Shown here: positions 44,944 through 54,781 of the stretch, one piece after another
How positions within the stretch are numbered: position 1 is the first letter of the stretch
How the letters are laid out: each line of letters starts with the position of its first letter
Source: Caulobacteraceae bacterium
GTDB taxonomy: Bacteria; Pseudomonadota; Alphaproteobacteria; Caulobacterales; Aquidulcibacteraceae
Assembly (NCBI GenBank): GCA_016703335.1
Contig: JADJCG010000002.1
Location: 248,001 to 312,000, forward strand
Reading direction: 5' to 3'
Length of the DNA stretch: 64,000 bases
Program-made: the position numbers and the translations under genes
The notes under the pieces: model-generated
Database searches by the model: none
What the model was told of the DNA's origin: nothing
What the model saw: only the letters and a program-made list of their open reading frames with translations

Positions 44944-45075
44944 ATGCGCAAGCAAGATGAAGCGCGTGAGCGCGAAGACGTCGTCGATCTGGGCGCCGTC
45001 ACCGAGGAAACCCAAGGCGTGCCGCTGGAAGATGCCAAGGAAGGCATCAGCACGCGCGACTTCTACACGCCGTGA
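44944..45075 (+). CDS. Lasso peptide precursor 2
   Basis: A 43-residue precursor from ATG 44944. The leader shares DLGAVTEETQ with the first precursor (ELGSVTELTQ), again with Thr at -2. The predicted core is GVPLEDAKEGISTRDFYTP (19 residues) with a Gly1 to Glu9 ring and possible plugs at Phe16/Tyr17. Glu5 and Asp6 are off the usual ring positions 7-9. Its TGA overlaps the GTG start of the B gene (GTGA), showing translational coupling. The two cores differ, so two products are predicted. Confidence 0.88.
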   Translation: MRKQDEAREREDVVDLGAVTEETQGVPLEDAKEGISTRDFYTP

Positions 45076-45692
45076 CCGGCGCCGGTGGCGCGCCCAACGG
45101 CGCGCCGCCGGGACGCGTGCGCCCGGCGGCAGGAGTGCATCATGCTGTTCTGGGCGATACGGCGATCTTGCTCGACCTTCGGACCGATCGCTACGTCGCC
45201 TCGCCGGCGGCCGCGTTCTTGAATGTGCTGGCAGAGGAGGGGCCAAGCGATCCGCTCGTGATCCCGCTTCGCGAAAAGCTCATGAGCCAAGGTCTATTGG
45301 TGGCGGAGACCGCACAGATCGTTGGCCGCAATGGTGGTCCCGCCGCCGTGCTCACCGCTTGTCTTTGGGCAGAGCTCTATCTGCGCAGGCGCCGTCTCGA
45401 TCTAGCGCTTCGCTGGTTTCGGGGGCGCCGGGATGGCGGCGCAAGCATGGCGTCTCATCGCGCGCTCAATCAGTTTCGCGCATGGCGGCCGTGGTATCCG
45501 CGGCGAAACGTGTGCCTGTTCGACACTCTGGCGCTCGCCGCGTTCCTTGTGCGCACGGGCGAGCGCCCCGAGATCGTGTTCGGCGTCCGCCATCCGCCTT
45601 TCGCCGCCCATTGCTGGCTTGAGGCCGAAGGGCGCATCCTGAATGACGAGGCGGAATACTGCGCTGCCTTCGTCGAGATACTTCGTGTGTAG
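45072..45692 (+). CDS. Lasso peptide maturation protease, fused B1-B2
   Basis: A 206-residue B protein. The N-terminal part (HHAVLGDTAILLDLRTDRYV to about residue 80) is the PqqD-like leader-recognition element. The C-terminal part is the transglutaminase-like cysteine protease that removes the leader: catalytic C148 (NVCLFDTLAL), H180 (PFAAHCWLEAEG) and D192 (ILND). Proteobacterial lasso clusters usually carry this fused form. It starts with GTG inside the stop of precursor 2 and ends three bases before the cyclase gene. Confidence 0.93.
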   Translation: MTGAGGAPNGAPPGRVRPAAGVHHAVLGDTAILLDLRTDRYVASPAAAFLNVLAEEGPSDPLVIPLREKLMSQGLLVAETAQIVGRNGGPAAVLTACLWAELYLRRRRLDLALRWFRGRRDGGASMASHRALNQFRAWRPWYPRRNVCLFDTLALAAFLVRTGERPEIVFGVRHPPFAAHCWLEAEGRILNDEAEYCAAFVEILRV

Positions 45693-45695
45693 CGC

Positions 45696-47504
45696 ATGCA
45701 CCGGCTCGTAGGCTTTAGGTGGCGGCCTGGTCACTTTGAAGGCCGCAAGGCAGCCGAAGCGTACGCCGCGCGCGTGCTGGGTCGTGGAAATTGGCGCCAA
45801 GTGGTCAGCACGCGCGGCTTCTTGCTTTTGGCGACCGAGACGAGCGGCGATGTCGAGCCGCTGGTCTTGCCGAACAGTATGGGGCTCGTTGTTGGCGCGC
45901 TTTTCACAAGCGAAGGAAGCGACGATGCGCGCGTTTTAGAACCTGACCCGCAGACATGCCGCGCATGGGCTGAAACCCAAGGCGCCAGCCTCGCAAAAAC
46001 GTGTTGGGGTGGCTACCTCGCCATCCTCGTCGACAATGCGCGCGAGCGCATTTTGATCATCCGCGACCCGATGGGTGCGCGGCCCTGCTTTGCGCGCGAG
46101 GAGCAGGGCGACGGCGTGCGTATCCTATTCACCGACTTTGAAGATGTCGCCGAATGGTCGCCGCTGCGGAGCGTAGACGAAGAGTTCGTGCGCCTCTTTC
46201 TCGCGCAGCCGCGGATTGTCAATGAGCGAACGGGTCTTCGGGGCGTGCGAGAGATACTGGCCGGCGAATGTTACACGCTCGGCGCCGAAGGCGACTGCGT
46301 CAGCCTCTTTTTGGCCGCCGGCGCGCCGGGTCGAACTCGCTGCCGCTAAGACGGAGGATCTGGCCAGAGATCTTCGCTCGCACGTTCTTGGCGCCTGCTG
46401 TGCGTGGGCGTTGCTCAACAGGCCGGCGTTGCATCGCCTCTCGGGTGGCCTCGACTCCAGCATTGCACTGGCGGCATTGTCTCAGGCTGGCGGCGACATC
46501 GTTTGCGTCAACGAATGGCCGCGCGGGTACGCCGAGGGCGATGAGCGAGAGGCCGCGCGCGCTGTCGCATCGAAGTTCGGAGCGAAACTGGTCGAACTGG
46601 AATATGAGCCTCGTGAGATCGACTATCGCAAACTGATGGAGGCGCCGCTTTCGGCCAAGCCCTCGATCGCTACTTTGAGCTTTGCCGATCCGCACTTCCA
46701 TGACCTTGCAGATGCGGGGAGCTTGCTGACCTCCGGCCAAGGCGGCGATCAAGTCTTCTATCGTTCGCGCGCGGCATGCACGATCGCGGACGCGGTTCGA
46801 GACCGGCTGAATCCTGCAGCCGTCATATCGCTGGCGCTCGATGCAGCGCGCGTGTCGCGGCGATCGATATGGCCAGGATTGGCCATCGGCGCGCAATACG
46901 GTCTCCTCCGGTCGCCGCGCGCCTATTTACGCAATCTCTTGATGGATGCGGCTCGGGAGAGCGGGCCGCATGCGGCGATGGGCGCGGCAGACGCGGCGCT
47001 CGAGGATCCTTGGGTCAGGATGCGCTCGCGCGCGGGCCCGGTGAAGCGATGCGTGCGCTCCTGATCAGCGACCTCCAATATTATCATGGCCCGTCGCTGC
47101 CCAGTCGCACCTTCATCCCGGCGCCCGTGATTGCCTCGCAGCCCATTGTCGAATTCTGTTGCTCGATACCCACGTATCGAAGCTACGACGGCGGGCGAGA
47201 TCGCGCCTTGGCGCGCCTGGCGTTCGCAGATGATCTGCCGGCGTCGTCCGTCGCGCGGCAACGCAAGGGCGACACTACGCGCTTCTTCGGAGCGGTCGCT
47301 GCGGCAAACGGTGACTTCATCATCGATGCCTTGAAGGGCGGCGAATTGGTCCAGCGCGGCTTGTTCGACGCCGCGCGCCTTGATGCGAAGCCGCGGCGGG
47401 CTGTCTTAGATTTCTCAAATGAGCTGGTCGCCGAACTCTGGCTTCGCCAGATCAAGGCGCGCCACGCGGAGCAGGGTGAGACCCAAGAGATCGCAAGCGC
47501 ATGA
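45696..47504 (+). CDS. Lasso cyclase (asparagine-synthetase-like C protein), two frameshifts
   Basis: This ATP-dependent ligase forms the isopeptide ring. The N-terminal part is the degenerate glutamine-amidotransferase domain (IRDPMGARPCF). TTTTT at 46308-46312 should be TTTT to join CVSLF with WPPARRVELAAAKTEDLA. The PP-loop LSGGLDSSIALAAL (about residues 249-255) and TSGQGGDQVFY bind ATP. A second frame change near 47035 leads to MRALLISDLQYYHGPSLPSR, the substrate-binding end. Corrected length is about 600 residues, normal for the family. Confidence 0.9.
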
Positions 47505-49451
47505 GCTCCCAGCGTTCCGCGCGGTCCGGGTCGCTTTGCATCCTCAGTCATTCGCTCGCGCAGCCAAAAATCAATCCAGGCCATCGCGCGTCTTTGTGCG
47601 GCCAGCACATGGCTTGGCCGTGTTTTGGCATGGAAGGCTTCCGGGTAGATATAGGCTTCGACCGCGGCGCCGCGATCGTGGAGTTGCACGTAGAGCGGCA
47701 TCGCGTGCGGCGCCTCACTCTGTGAGAGGTTCATGAGCAATGGCGTATCGATGCGATCGGCGTAATGGAACGTTGCGTTGTGACGCCACCACGGCGCCAT
47801 CTGATCGAGATTGGGCGCTTCGAGGCCGGTTTGGCGGAGCTCGGCACGAAAGTTGGCATCCGCCAACCACCAGAAGATGGCGTCAATTGGCGGTCCACTG
47901 GCGACGGCCGCGGCGAAGTGGCGATCGCGCAGCGCCCAGTACAAAGTCTCGGCGCCATCGCTCATGCCAGTGATCGCAACGCGATCGGGATCCACGACGC
48001 CGGAATTGACCGCGAGAGCGAGGAGCCCGTCGAGCGATGCGAGCTTCATCCGCTCTTCCTCATCGCCGATCAGCATTTCGCGATCCAGTTCCGCGCGCGA
48101 GATTTGTTGTTCTCGCAGGCGTGGCTCGGGGCGCTCCAGGCTCAACACCGCGTAGCCTTGGGCGGCGGCCGGAAAGATGGGGTACTCGCCCCCTACGCCT
48201 GCATTCAAAAACCCGTGCGAGCGATACTGCACGATGATGGTGGGGTATCTTTGGCCGGCGACATAGTCGCTGGGATAAACGAGATGCGCGTAGGACTGGA
48301 GGCCACGCTCATCTTCGAACGCCAGGCGCTCGACCCGAGGAAGCGCGAAGCGCCGCCACTGAGGATTGGGGTCGTAGATGACGGCCAACGCCCCGTCGCG
48401 TGTGTCGATCGACACGATGCGGCGGGGCTGCGTGGAAAATTCTTGGAGACAATAGATGAAGGCGCCATGCGTGTTGCACCCATAGAGCCGCTCTTCGGCC
48501 AGCCGGACCCGGCGCACGCTCTGGCTCGTTGGCGTCCATACGTAGAGTGAGAGATCAGCAGCCGAGGGACCTTCGCCGCGCGTGAACCACATCGCCGCCC
48601 GTCAACGCACCAGCGTCTCTGAGGAGACCGGTGCAGGCGTCGACTGCGCAGAGGATCGAGGCGCCGTCACTCGTTGTGAAAAGACCGCGAGGCGGGCGCG
48701 AGACTTGAGAGGCGCCGTCTCGGGCCCCAATCCATGTGTTGCCGCGCCGCGGCGTGCGCAGGAGCGCCGCTTGCGATTCATCGGCCGGGGTTAGCGCTCT
48801 GTTGCGGGTGTCGAGATGAAGCCACTGGCGTTGCGCCTCGACGGCGGGCAGAGGCGCCAAAGAAAACCCGGGTTCGAAACTGTCGGTGACGAGGAAGCCG
48901 TCGCGTGCGTCCAACGCGCGCTGCGCCTCGACGAGCGCGCGGGACGTTGTTGTCGTGAGGACGAGGCTGTGTGCTGAGGTCCAAGCGAAATCGGTGACGT
49001 CGCCGTCTGGTCGAGCAGCGAGGCGTGCGCGCCCCGTCAGGTCGGTGATCCACAATTCCGCGCGCCCCTCGCGTTCGGCGATGAACGCAATGGCGCGGCT
49101 ATCGGGCGACCAGCGAGGAATGCGATCGACGAGACTTCCGCTCGCTCTGCCCTGATTTCGATGTGGCAGTCCTGCGCCGGCGTCTGCGACGATGCGCGGT
49201 GCAGCGCCCGGTCGGGCCGCGGTCACGACAAGGGCGTAGCGGACTTCGTTGCGTTCGAAACCCATATGCGACTGAAACACGGCGAGCCACTCGCCGTCCG
49301 GCGAGAGCGCCAATCCGCCTTGGCCGGCGCCAAGGTTTCTGAGCGCCGCCAGATCTTCGATTGTCGGGCCAGACGACGATTGCGCCGCGGCGGGCGCAAT
49401 CGTTGAGAACAGCACAGCAAAGAGGGCGCCGATGGCTTGGCGTCTCACCAT
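47452..49451 (-). CDS. Lasso peptide isopeptidase (AtxE2-like), two frameshifts
   Basis: A prolyl-oligopeptidase-fold serine hydrolase of the type that opens lasso rings in proteobacteria. The signal peptide is RRQAIGALFAVLFSTIAPAAAQ, followed by a beta-propeller (GGLALSPDGEWLAVFQS, RWSPDSRAIAFIAERE). The alpha/beta hydrolase part has GMSDGAETLYW (Ser in GxSxG) and EAFHAKTRPS (His). Frame changes near 48590 (between propeller and hydrolase) and near 47545 (ending DPDRAERWELMRLRSLG) are needed. It is convergent with the cyclase, overlapping by 53 bases, and overlaps the receptor stop by seven bases. Confidence 0.88.
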
Positions 49452-52408
49452 CTCTGGCGCAGCTCCAGCGACACGAAGCGGCCGAGCGGGGAGTGCGCCT
49501 GTGCGTCAAAGGCGTAGCCGACAGGATTGTTGGTGAAGGGCGGATCTTCATCGAAGAGGTTCTGCACATTGAGCGTGATCTGCGGGCCGGCACGTTCGGT
49601 TTCGCCACTCCAGTCGTAACTGACTTGCGCATCCCAGGTCAGCCATTCATCGACATCGCGCGCGGGTGTACTGATATTGTCGCGATAGTCGTCGACATAG
49701 ATTGCCGTCAGGCCTGCGCCCCAGCCCTCATTGTTCCACGACACGCCTGCGCGTGCACGCAGGTCAACGGGATAGAAGAGCGTATCCAGCGCATCGATCG
49801 GCGTGCTCGCGGGCCCTGTTTTGACGGTGTATTGAAGCATGAGGCTCGCTTGCGCGAACACGTTGAAGTCGCCCCAGGACGTGTCGAACGAATAGCTACT
49901 GCCGAAATCGACCCCGCGCGTTCTGAGACTAGCCAAGTTGGACTGGCGATCATCCCAGATCACTTCGACGCCATCGACCGGCACTGCGCCGACGACGGTG
50001 TTTGCTTCTGCGAGATAGGCGTCGATCTGAGCTTGCGTTGGGTTGCGGATGAAAACCGTCTCGTATCCGACCGGATTGACGAGTGCTGAGAGAATTGATC
50101 CCGGCGGCGAGATACGGTCGACGAAATCGATGTCGTAGTAGGTGGCGTTGAAGCGAAGACCGGAAGCCCAGGCAGGTCTGTAGTCAAATCCAGCGGTCCA
50201 GTTCTCGGCGCTCTCTGGACGCAGTCCTGGGTTGGCGCCGCCCAGGATGAGCACGCCAGTTGAGCCGTTCGTCGCGAAGGGATCTTGCGCCGGCGTCGCG
50301 AAGGTGAGGGTGCCGACGATATTGCCGCGCAGATATTGGAATTGCGGCGCTTTGAACGATTCGCCCCATGAGGCGCGCAGAGCCAGCTCATCGTTGATGG
50401 TCCAGGTCGCGCCGATCTTTGGCGTGGTGGCGTCACCAAAGTCGCTCGCACTCTCCCGGCGCAATGACATCGAGATGTCGAAGCCCTGCACGGCGAAGAT
50501 ATTCTGCTCTGGCCCGATGAGCGGAAGAAAGACTTCCGCGAAGATCGCATCGGTCGTGCGCGCAGATTCAGGCACGCTTGTCGTCACAGTTGTGCCAGTG
50601 AACGCCACGCGCGTGCGATGGAGCTCAAGCGTTTCCTCGCGCCGTTCGACGCCGATGGCGAGCCGCGCTTGCCCGCCCCAAAGGCGCATGAAGGGGCCGT
50701 CGAGCTTGGCGCCGTAGACGACCATCTCTGAGAGGCCTTCGAGGTGGTCATCGAAGGTCAGCCCGACCAAAGCCGCCGCAGGTGAATTGGCGCCGTCACC
50801 AAAGGGGTTGAAGGCTGTGTTGAGGTCGCTGCTCGCCAAGGCTGCGTTGAGCGCGGCGCCCGGGCTGAAGATGTTCAGTTGGTCGGCGGCCGTTTCGTAA
50901 CGGCTGAGGCTCGCGCTCGCCTCAACGCGCCATTCGTTCGGAAGCTCGTAACCTGCGCCCAGAGCCAGCGAGAGCGTGTCGGCGCGCGTTGAGAAGTGAG
51001 AGGGTCCCAGATCGTCGCCCAGATTGTAGTTGATGCGGATGGCGCCTTGACCTGGGAAGAGATTGTTCAGCACGCGGTAGGCGTTGGTTTCGGGCACGAC
51101 CAAGGTGGCGTTGTTCTGCCAGCGATCGGACTCAGATTCACGGCGCCCGGCTATGAGGTCGACAAAGACGTCCAGACTTGGCGTGATGTCCTGGCGCAAG
51201 GTGGCGAAGACGCCGTGATTGGTTTGTTGCGGCAGGAGCGAGTTGCCGGCGTTCAGAGGTCTTTGGTTGACGACGCCTGGCAGTAAATCGCCCGCACTAA
51301 GCGAGGTGCCATCCTGGCCTTCCGGTATAGCCAGCACGACGTTGGTCGCGCCGATGCGCGTGATGTTGCCAGGATTGGTGAAGGGCGAAGAGAAGTTCGT
51401 GCCGCCCCACGGCCGCAAGTCGGAGGTCGCCGAGAACCAGCGATCGTCCGCGGCAAGTTCGCTGCGATCGCGGTACTCATAACCGATCATCGCCGAGCCG
51501 GTCCTCCAAGTCGTGCCGAACACCTGGGAGAAGCCGATTTCGTTGGGCTCGCCCCGCGTCGCTGCGCCGTAGCGAACGGAAGTCTCTGCGCCTTCAAAAT
51601 CATCGCGCAGAATGATGTTGACGACGCCCGCCACGGCATCCGCGCCATAGGTGGCGGACGCGCCATCCGCCAGCACATCGACGCGTTCGACCGCTGCAAG
51701 CGGAATGGCGGAGATGTCGACGAAGTTTCCGAAACCGGCGGGCGCCAAGCGACGTCCATTCAGCAAGGTGAGCGTAGCGTCGGCGCCCAATCCGCGGAGA
51801 TCCACGGTTGATCCGAAGCTTACATTCCGCCCAGCGTTGATCGAACCGAGCTGGCTGGCTTCGTTCTGACTGCCTGGAAAATTCTGAGGCAGTGTCTGCA
51901 GCACGTCCTGTAGGGTCGTACGGCCCGTCTCCTCGATGGTGTCGGCGTCAAGCGTCAGCACGTGCGCGCCGGCAGGCGCGGCGCCGCGAATGCGCGTCCC
52001 CGTCACCACGATTTCCTCGTCACTCTCGGCGTACTGGGGGCGGGGGAGGTCCGTCCGCACAACGCGATCGCCAGCGATCTCGATGCGCGGCGCGCCTTGC
52101 GGCAGCAGCTGTGCGAGCGCCGCTTCCGGGGTGAGCCGCCCGCGCACGGCGCGCGATGTCATGCCTGCGATATCTTCCTGCGAGAAGAGGATTTGCAGGT
52201 CCGATTGCTCGGCGAAACGGAGCAGCGCGGACGAAAGCGGCTGAGCGGGGATGTCGTAATCGCGCTCGGCCGTCGCGACGCGCGAAGTCTCATCAGTCGA
52301 TTGCGCGAAGGCCGGTCCATTCAGAGCCAGCGCTGAAACGGAAGCGAGCGCCATCACAATCAGCGAGCGCGCGCCGTCGCGGCGCATACGCGCCGAAGAA
52401 TTGCCCAT
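49445..52408 (-). CDS. TonB-dependent receptor with STN domain, probable lasso peptide importer
   Basis: A 987-residue outer-membrane receptor. The signal peptide ends SALALNGPAFAQ; an STN signalling domain follows (YDIPAQPLSSALLRFAEQSD, LQILFSQEDIAGMTSRAVRG), then the plug (GTRIRGAAPAGAHV, VDVLADGASATYGADAVAGV) and a complete barrel ending LGRFVSLELRQRW with a terminal aromatic. STN-bearing receptors signal to FecR-type anti-sigma proteins, and a FecR/sigma pair lies upstream. Coupling to the isopeptidase suggests uptake of lasso peptide for cleavage in the periplasm. Confidence 0.93.
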   Translation of the reverse strand: MGNSSARMRRDGARSLIVMALASVSALALNGPAFAQSTDETSRVATAERDYDIPAQPLSSALLRFAEQSDLQILFSQEDIAGMTSRAVRGRLTPEAALAQLLPQGAPRIEIAGDRVVRTDLPRPQYAESDEEIVVTGTRIRGAAPAGAHVLTLDADTIEETGRTTLQDVLQTLPQNFPGSQNEASQLGSINAGRNVSFGSTVDLRGLGADATLTLLNGRRLAPAGFGNFVDISAIPLAAVERVDVLADGASATYGADAVAGVVNIILRDDFEGAETSVRYGAATRGEPNEIGFSQVFGTTWRTGSAMIGYEYRDRSELAADDRWFSATSDLRPWGGTNFSSPFTNPGNITRIGATNVVLAIPEGQDGTSLSAGDLLPGVVNQRPLNAGNSLLPQQTNHGVFATLRQDITPSLDVFVDLIAGRRESESDRWQNNATLVVPETNAYRVLNNLFPGQGAIRINYNLGDDLGPSHFSTRADTLSLALGAGYELPNEWRVEASASLSRYETAADQLNIFSPGAALNAALASSDLNTAFNPFGDGANSPAAALVGLTFDDHLEGLSEMVVYGAKLDGPFMRLWGGQARLAIGVERREETLELHRTRVAFTGTTVTTSVPESARTTDAIFAEVFLPLIGPEQNIFAVQGFDISMSLRRESASDFGDATTPKIGATWTINDELALRASWGESFKAPQFQYLRGNIVGTLTFATPAQDPFATNGSTGVLILGGANPGLRPESAENWTAGFDYRPAWASGLRFNATYYDIDFVDRISPPGSILSALVNPVGYETVFIRNPTQAQIDAYLAEANTVVGAVPVDGVEVIWDDRQSNLASLRTRGVDFGSSYSFDTSWGDFNVFAQASLMLQYTVKTGPASTPIDALDTLFYPVDLRARAGVSWNNEGWGAGLTAIYVDDYRDNISTPARDVDEWLTWDAQVSYDWSGETERAGPQITLNVQNLFDEDPPFTNNPVGYAFDAQAHSPLGRFVSLELRQRW

Positions 52409-52599
52409 GGTCTTCCCCCTTGGCCGCTCTGAAGTTGGCGGCTTTGAAGGGAGGGACGTTGGAAATCGCCGGATTTAGCAGACGGACTGCAAAAATATTT
52501 GCTCTAGAGCGATCTCGGATCGCTACCAGTAGTCCCGCAGAAATTGAAACCGGGTCCGGCGGCACTAACTAACTGGGCTTACTTGATGGAAGAGCTACG

Positions 52600-53793
52600 A
52601 TGGCGCGTTGTGTGTTTTGCGAAAATGAACTGAGCGCGGCGACGAAGCCTGAGCACATCCTCCTGAACGCTCTTGGCGGTCGCAAGACGACGCGGAACGC
52701 GATCTGCTCCGACTGCAACAATCGCTTCGGCGGAACAGTAGACGACATCCTGGCCCAGCAAGCGGCGGTGGTCCGCAATATGTTGCGGTTGAAATCCGGC
52801 ACGGGCAATGCGCCGCCGATGCTGCGCAACCTTCAGGCGGGGCAAGAGCGCATCAACATAAATAGCGACGGGCAGCCCGTGAGGTTGGGTCAGCCGTTCG
52901 ACATTGTTCGCGACGCGTCGGGTAAGGTCCTGGCGGTCAAGGGGGTGGAGACGACGTCGGCCGAAGACATGCGACGCTTGATTCCGCATTTGGCGGCGAT
53001 GCTGAACCTTTCGGAGGAGAAGGTCCGCGAAATCATCGCGGCGTCGCCGGCGACGTTCATTTCCAAGCGCCCGGATGAAATCAAGCACGAGCTTCGGTTC
53101 GGAGGTGAGGCGATGCGGTCGGTGACCAAGTCGTGTCTCGTCTTGATTGCGGCGGCACTTGGCTCGGAGCTGGTGCGCACGCCGGTCTTTGCCGAGGCGC
53201 GCGACTTCGTACTGAATGGCGCGGAGAAGTTTCTGCAATCGCGCGTGGGTTTCGATTCAAGGGCGTTGCCGATCGAGCAGGCGGTGCGCGCGAAGTTCGA
53301 CCCGTTCTTCAACTTGATCTACGTGCAGTCCGACGCCAACGGGCGCGTGATCGGACATTTTACGCTCCTGAATGCGGTGGCCTGGCAGATAGTGCTGGCG
53401 GAAGCCGGCGGACCGCCCAATCTCAAGTTGGTGCTCGTGTCGAACCCAGAAGACAACGCCGTCTGGTCCGATGATGCATCGCAAATATCCGACGTCGACA
53501 TGGCGTGGCTAGAGACGCCTCAACGATCCAACGCTGCGTCGCTTCAGCGGATCGAAGCGATCGTAGCGCATCACGTGAAGGTCGAGGGAGCGAAGGCGAT
53601 TGATCACATCATCAATCAGGTTCGGCGCCGGTATGCGAAGGACGACGAGGCAATCCCGCCCGAGCAGCATGACGCTTTTGAGCACGAGTTGGCAGACCGG
53701 CTAGCGCGTCATGCATTGGCGTTGCCGTATGAACGAGAATTGTCGCCAGAAGAGGTCGCCGCCTTGGCCCAGCCAAAGAGCACGCAATCTTGA
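52600..53793 (+). CDS. HNH endonuclease-domain protein
   Basis: A 397-residue protein whose N-terminus is a zinc-bound HNH motif: CVFCENELS, KPEHILLNALGG and CSDCNNRFGG (two CxxC pairs and the His). The remaining 330 residues are mostly helical and of unknown function. It lies on the plus strand between the receptor and FecR genes of the leftward uptake operon, so it was probably inserted there. Similar proteins occur in defence islands. The frame is clean. Confidence 0.8.
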   Translation: MARCVFCENELSAATKPEHILLNALGGRKTTRNAICSDCNNRFGGTVDDILAQQAAVVRNMLRLKSGTGNAPPMLRNLQAGQERININSDGQPVRLGQPFDIVRDASGKVLAVKGVETTSAEDMRRLIPHLAAMLNLSEEKVREIIAASPATFISKRPDEIKHELRFGGEAMRSVTKSCLVLIAAALGSELVRTPVFAEARDFVLNGAEKFLQSRVGFDSRALPIEQAVRAKFDPFFNLIYVQSDANGRVIGHFTLLNAVAWQIVLAEAGGPPNLKLVLVSNPEDNAVWSDDASQISDVDMAWLETPQRSNAASLQRIEAIVAHHVKVEGAKAIDHIINQVRRRYAKDDEAIPPEQHDAFEHELADRLARHALALPYERELSPEEVAALAQPKSTQS

Positions 53794-53821
53794 GGCCCGG
53801 CTCACGAGGTCTTTCACGGCA

Positions 53822-54781
53822 CTAGAGCGTCGCGGTCGAACTCAGCACGATCTCGCCGTCGCGCCGTTCTGAGCGAACGGCGAGGTTGTTGTTGAGGAGT
53901 GTTAGGAAGGCGTCGAGATCAGCGGCGCGTACAAGTCCGCCCACCCGGAGATCGGCCAGCGCCGGATCGGCGAAGGTAAAGCGCACGCCGCTCTGACGTG
54001 TCACATCGGCGACGGCCTCGGAGAGCGGCGTGTTGTCAAAGGCGAGCATGCCATCGCGCCAGGAAAGACGCCGTTCCAGCTGATCGGCGGAAACGGCTCC
54101 CACTTCGACCGTTTCCCCAAACACGATCTCGCTGCTGGCGCCGGCTGCAACTGGCGGCGATCCGCCAAGCCAGGTACGCCGCGACGCGCGGGCGCCATCC
54201 GACAGCAGCGCCACGCGCGCACCTTCGGGCAAGAGCTTCACCAGGATTTGGCCACTCGCCGCTTTAATCTCGCCGGACGGGGTGGTGATGGAAAAGACGC
54301 CGGCGCCGCTCTCAGCAATCGTAAACAGGGCTTCGCCGGCAGTCACGCGGGCTTCGCGGCGGTTCTGGCCAATGCGCGCTTCGATGCGCGAGCTTGCGTT
54401 GAGCAACACGCGCGTGCCGTCGGCCAATGCGATTTCGCGCCGTTCGCCAATACCGGTCTCGAACGCCTCGGCGTCGCCGCCGGACAGCGCGATATAGCTT
54501 CCAATCCCGACAGCCACTACGCCCGCGCCCGCGGCGAGGGCGCGGCGGGAGATCATCGGCGCATCGTCATTGGCGGGCAGATCGAACGCCTCCAGCCGCG
54601 CCAGCAGGTCGAGCTTATGCCAGGTTCGGCTTGCGAGCTGGAAGGCGGCGCGGTGCTCTTCGGATTTGGCAAGCCAGCGGCGAAAGGCGCGGACATCGCG
54701 GGCGTCGAACGCGACGCCATCGAACTTCACCACCCAATCGGCGGCCTCACGTCCGATCCGCTTCTCCCTTGGGCTGGTCAT
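53822..54781 (-). CDS. FecR-type anti-sigma factor
   Basis: A 319-residue inner-membrane protein from ATG 54781. Its cytoplasmic part, REAADWVVKFDGVAFDARDV then RWLAKSEEHRAAF, binds sigma. A membrane helix (AAGAGVVAVGIGSYIAL) follows, then the periplasmic FecR domain (TGIGERREIALADGTRVLLN, SGEIKAASGQILV) and a C-terminal STN-like domain (LSEAVADVTRQSGVRFTFAD). It overlaps the sigma gene and would respond to the STN domain of the receptor. Confidence 0.93.
   Translation of the reverse strand: MTSPREKRIGREAADWVVKFDGVAFDARDVRAFRRWLAKSEEHRAAFQLASRTWHKLDLLARLEAFDLPANDDAPMISRRALAAGAGVVAVGIGSYIALSGGDAEAFETGIGERREIALADGTRVLLNASSRIEARIGQNRREARVTAGEALFTIAESGAGVFSITTPSGEIKAASGQILVKLLPEGARVALLSDGARASRRTWLGGSPPVAAGASSEIVFGETVEVGAVSADQLERRLSWRDGMLAFDNTPLSEAVADVTRQSGVRFTFADPALADLRVGGLVRAADLDAFLTLLNNNLAVRSERRDGEIVLSSTATL

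Noticed and set aside
44890..45246. Minus-strand frame across the lasso precursors
   Set aside because: Arg/Pro-rich shadow frame; the plus-strand precursors and coupled B start are better supported.
47755..48550. 261-codon plus-strand frame
   Set aside because: Antisense of the lasso isopeptidase hydrolase domain, where the GMSDG motif is in the minus frame.
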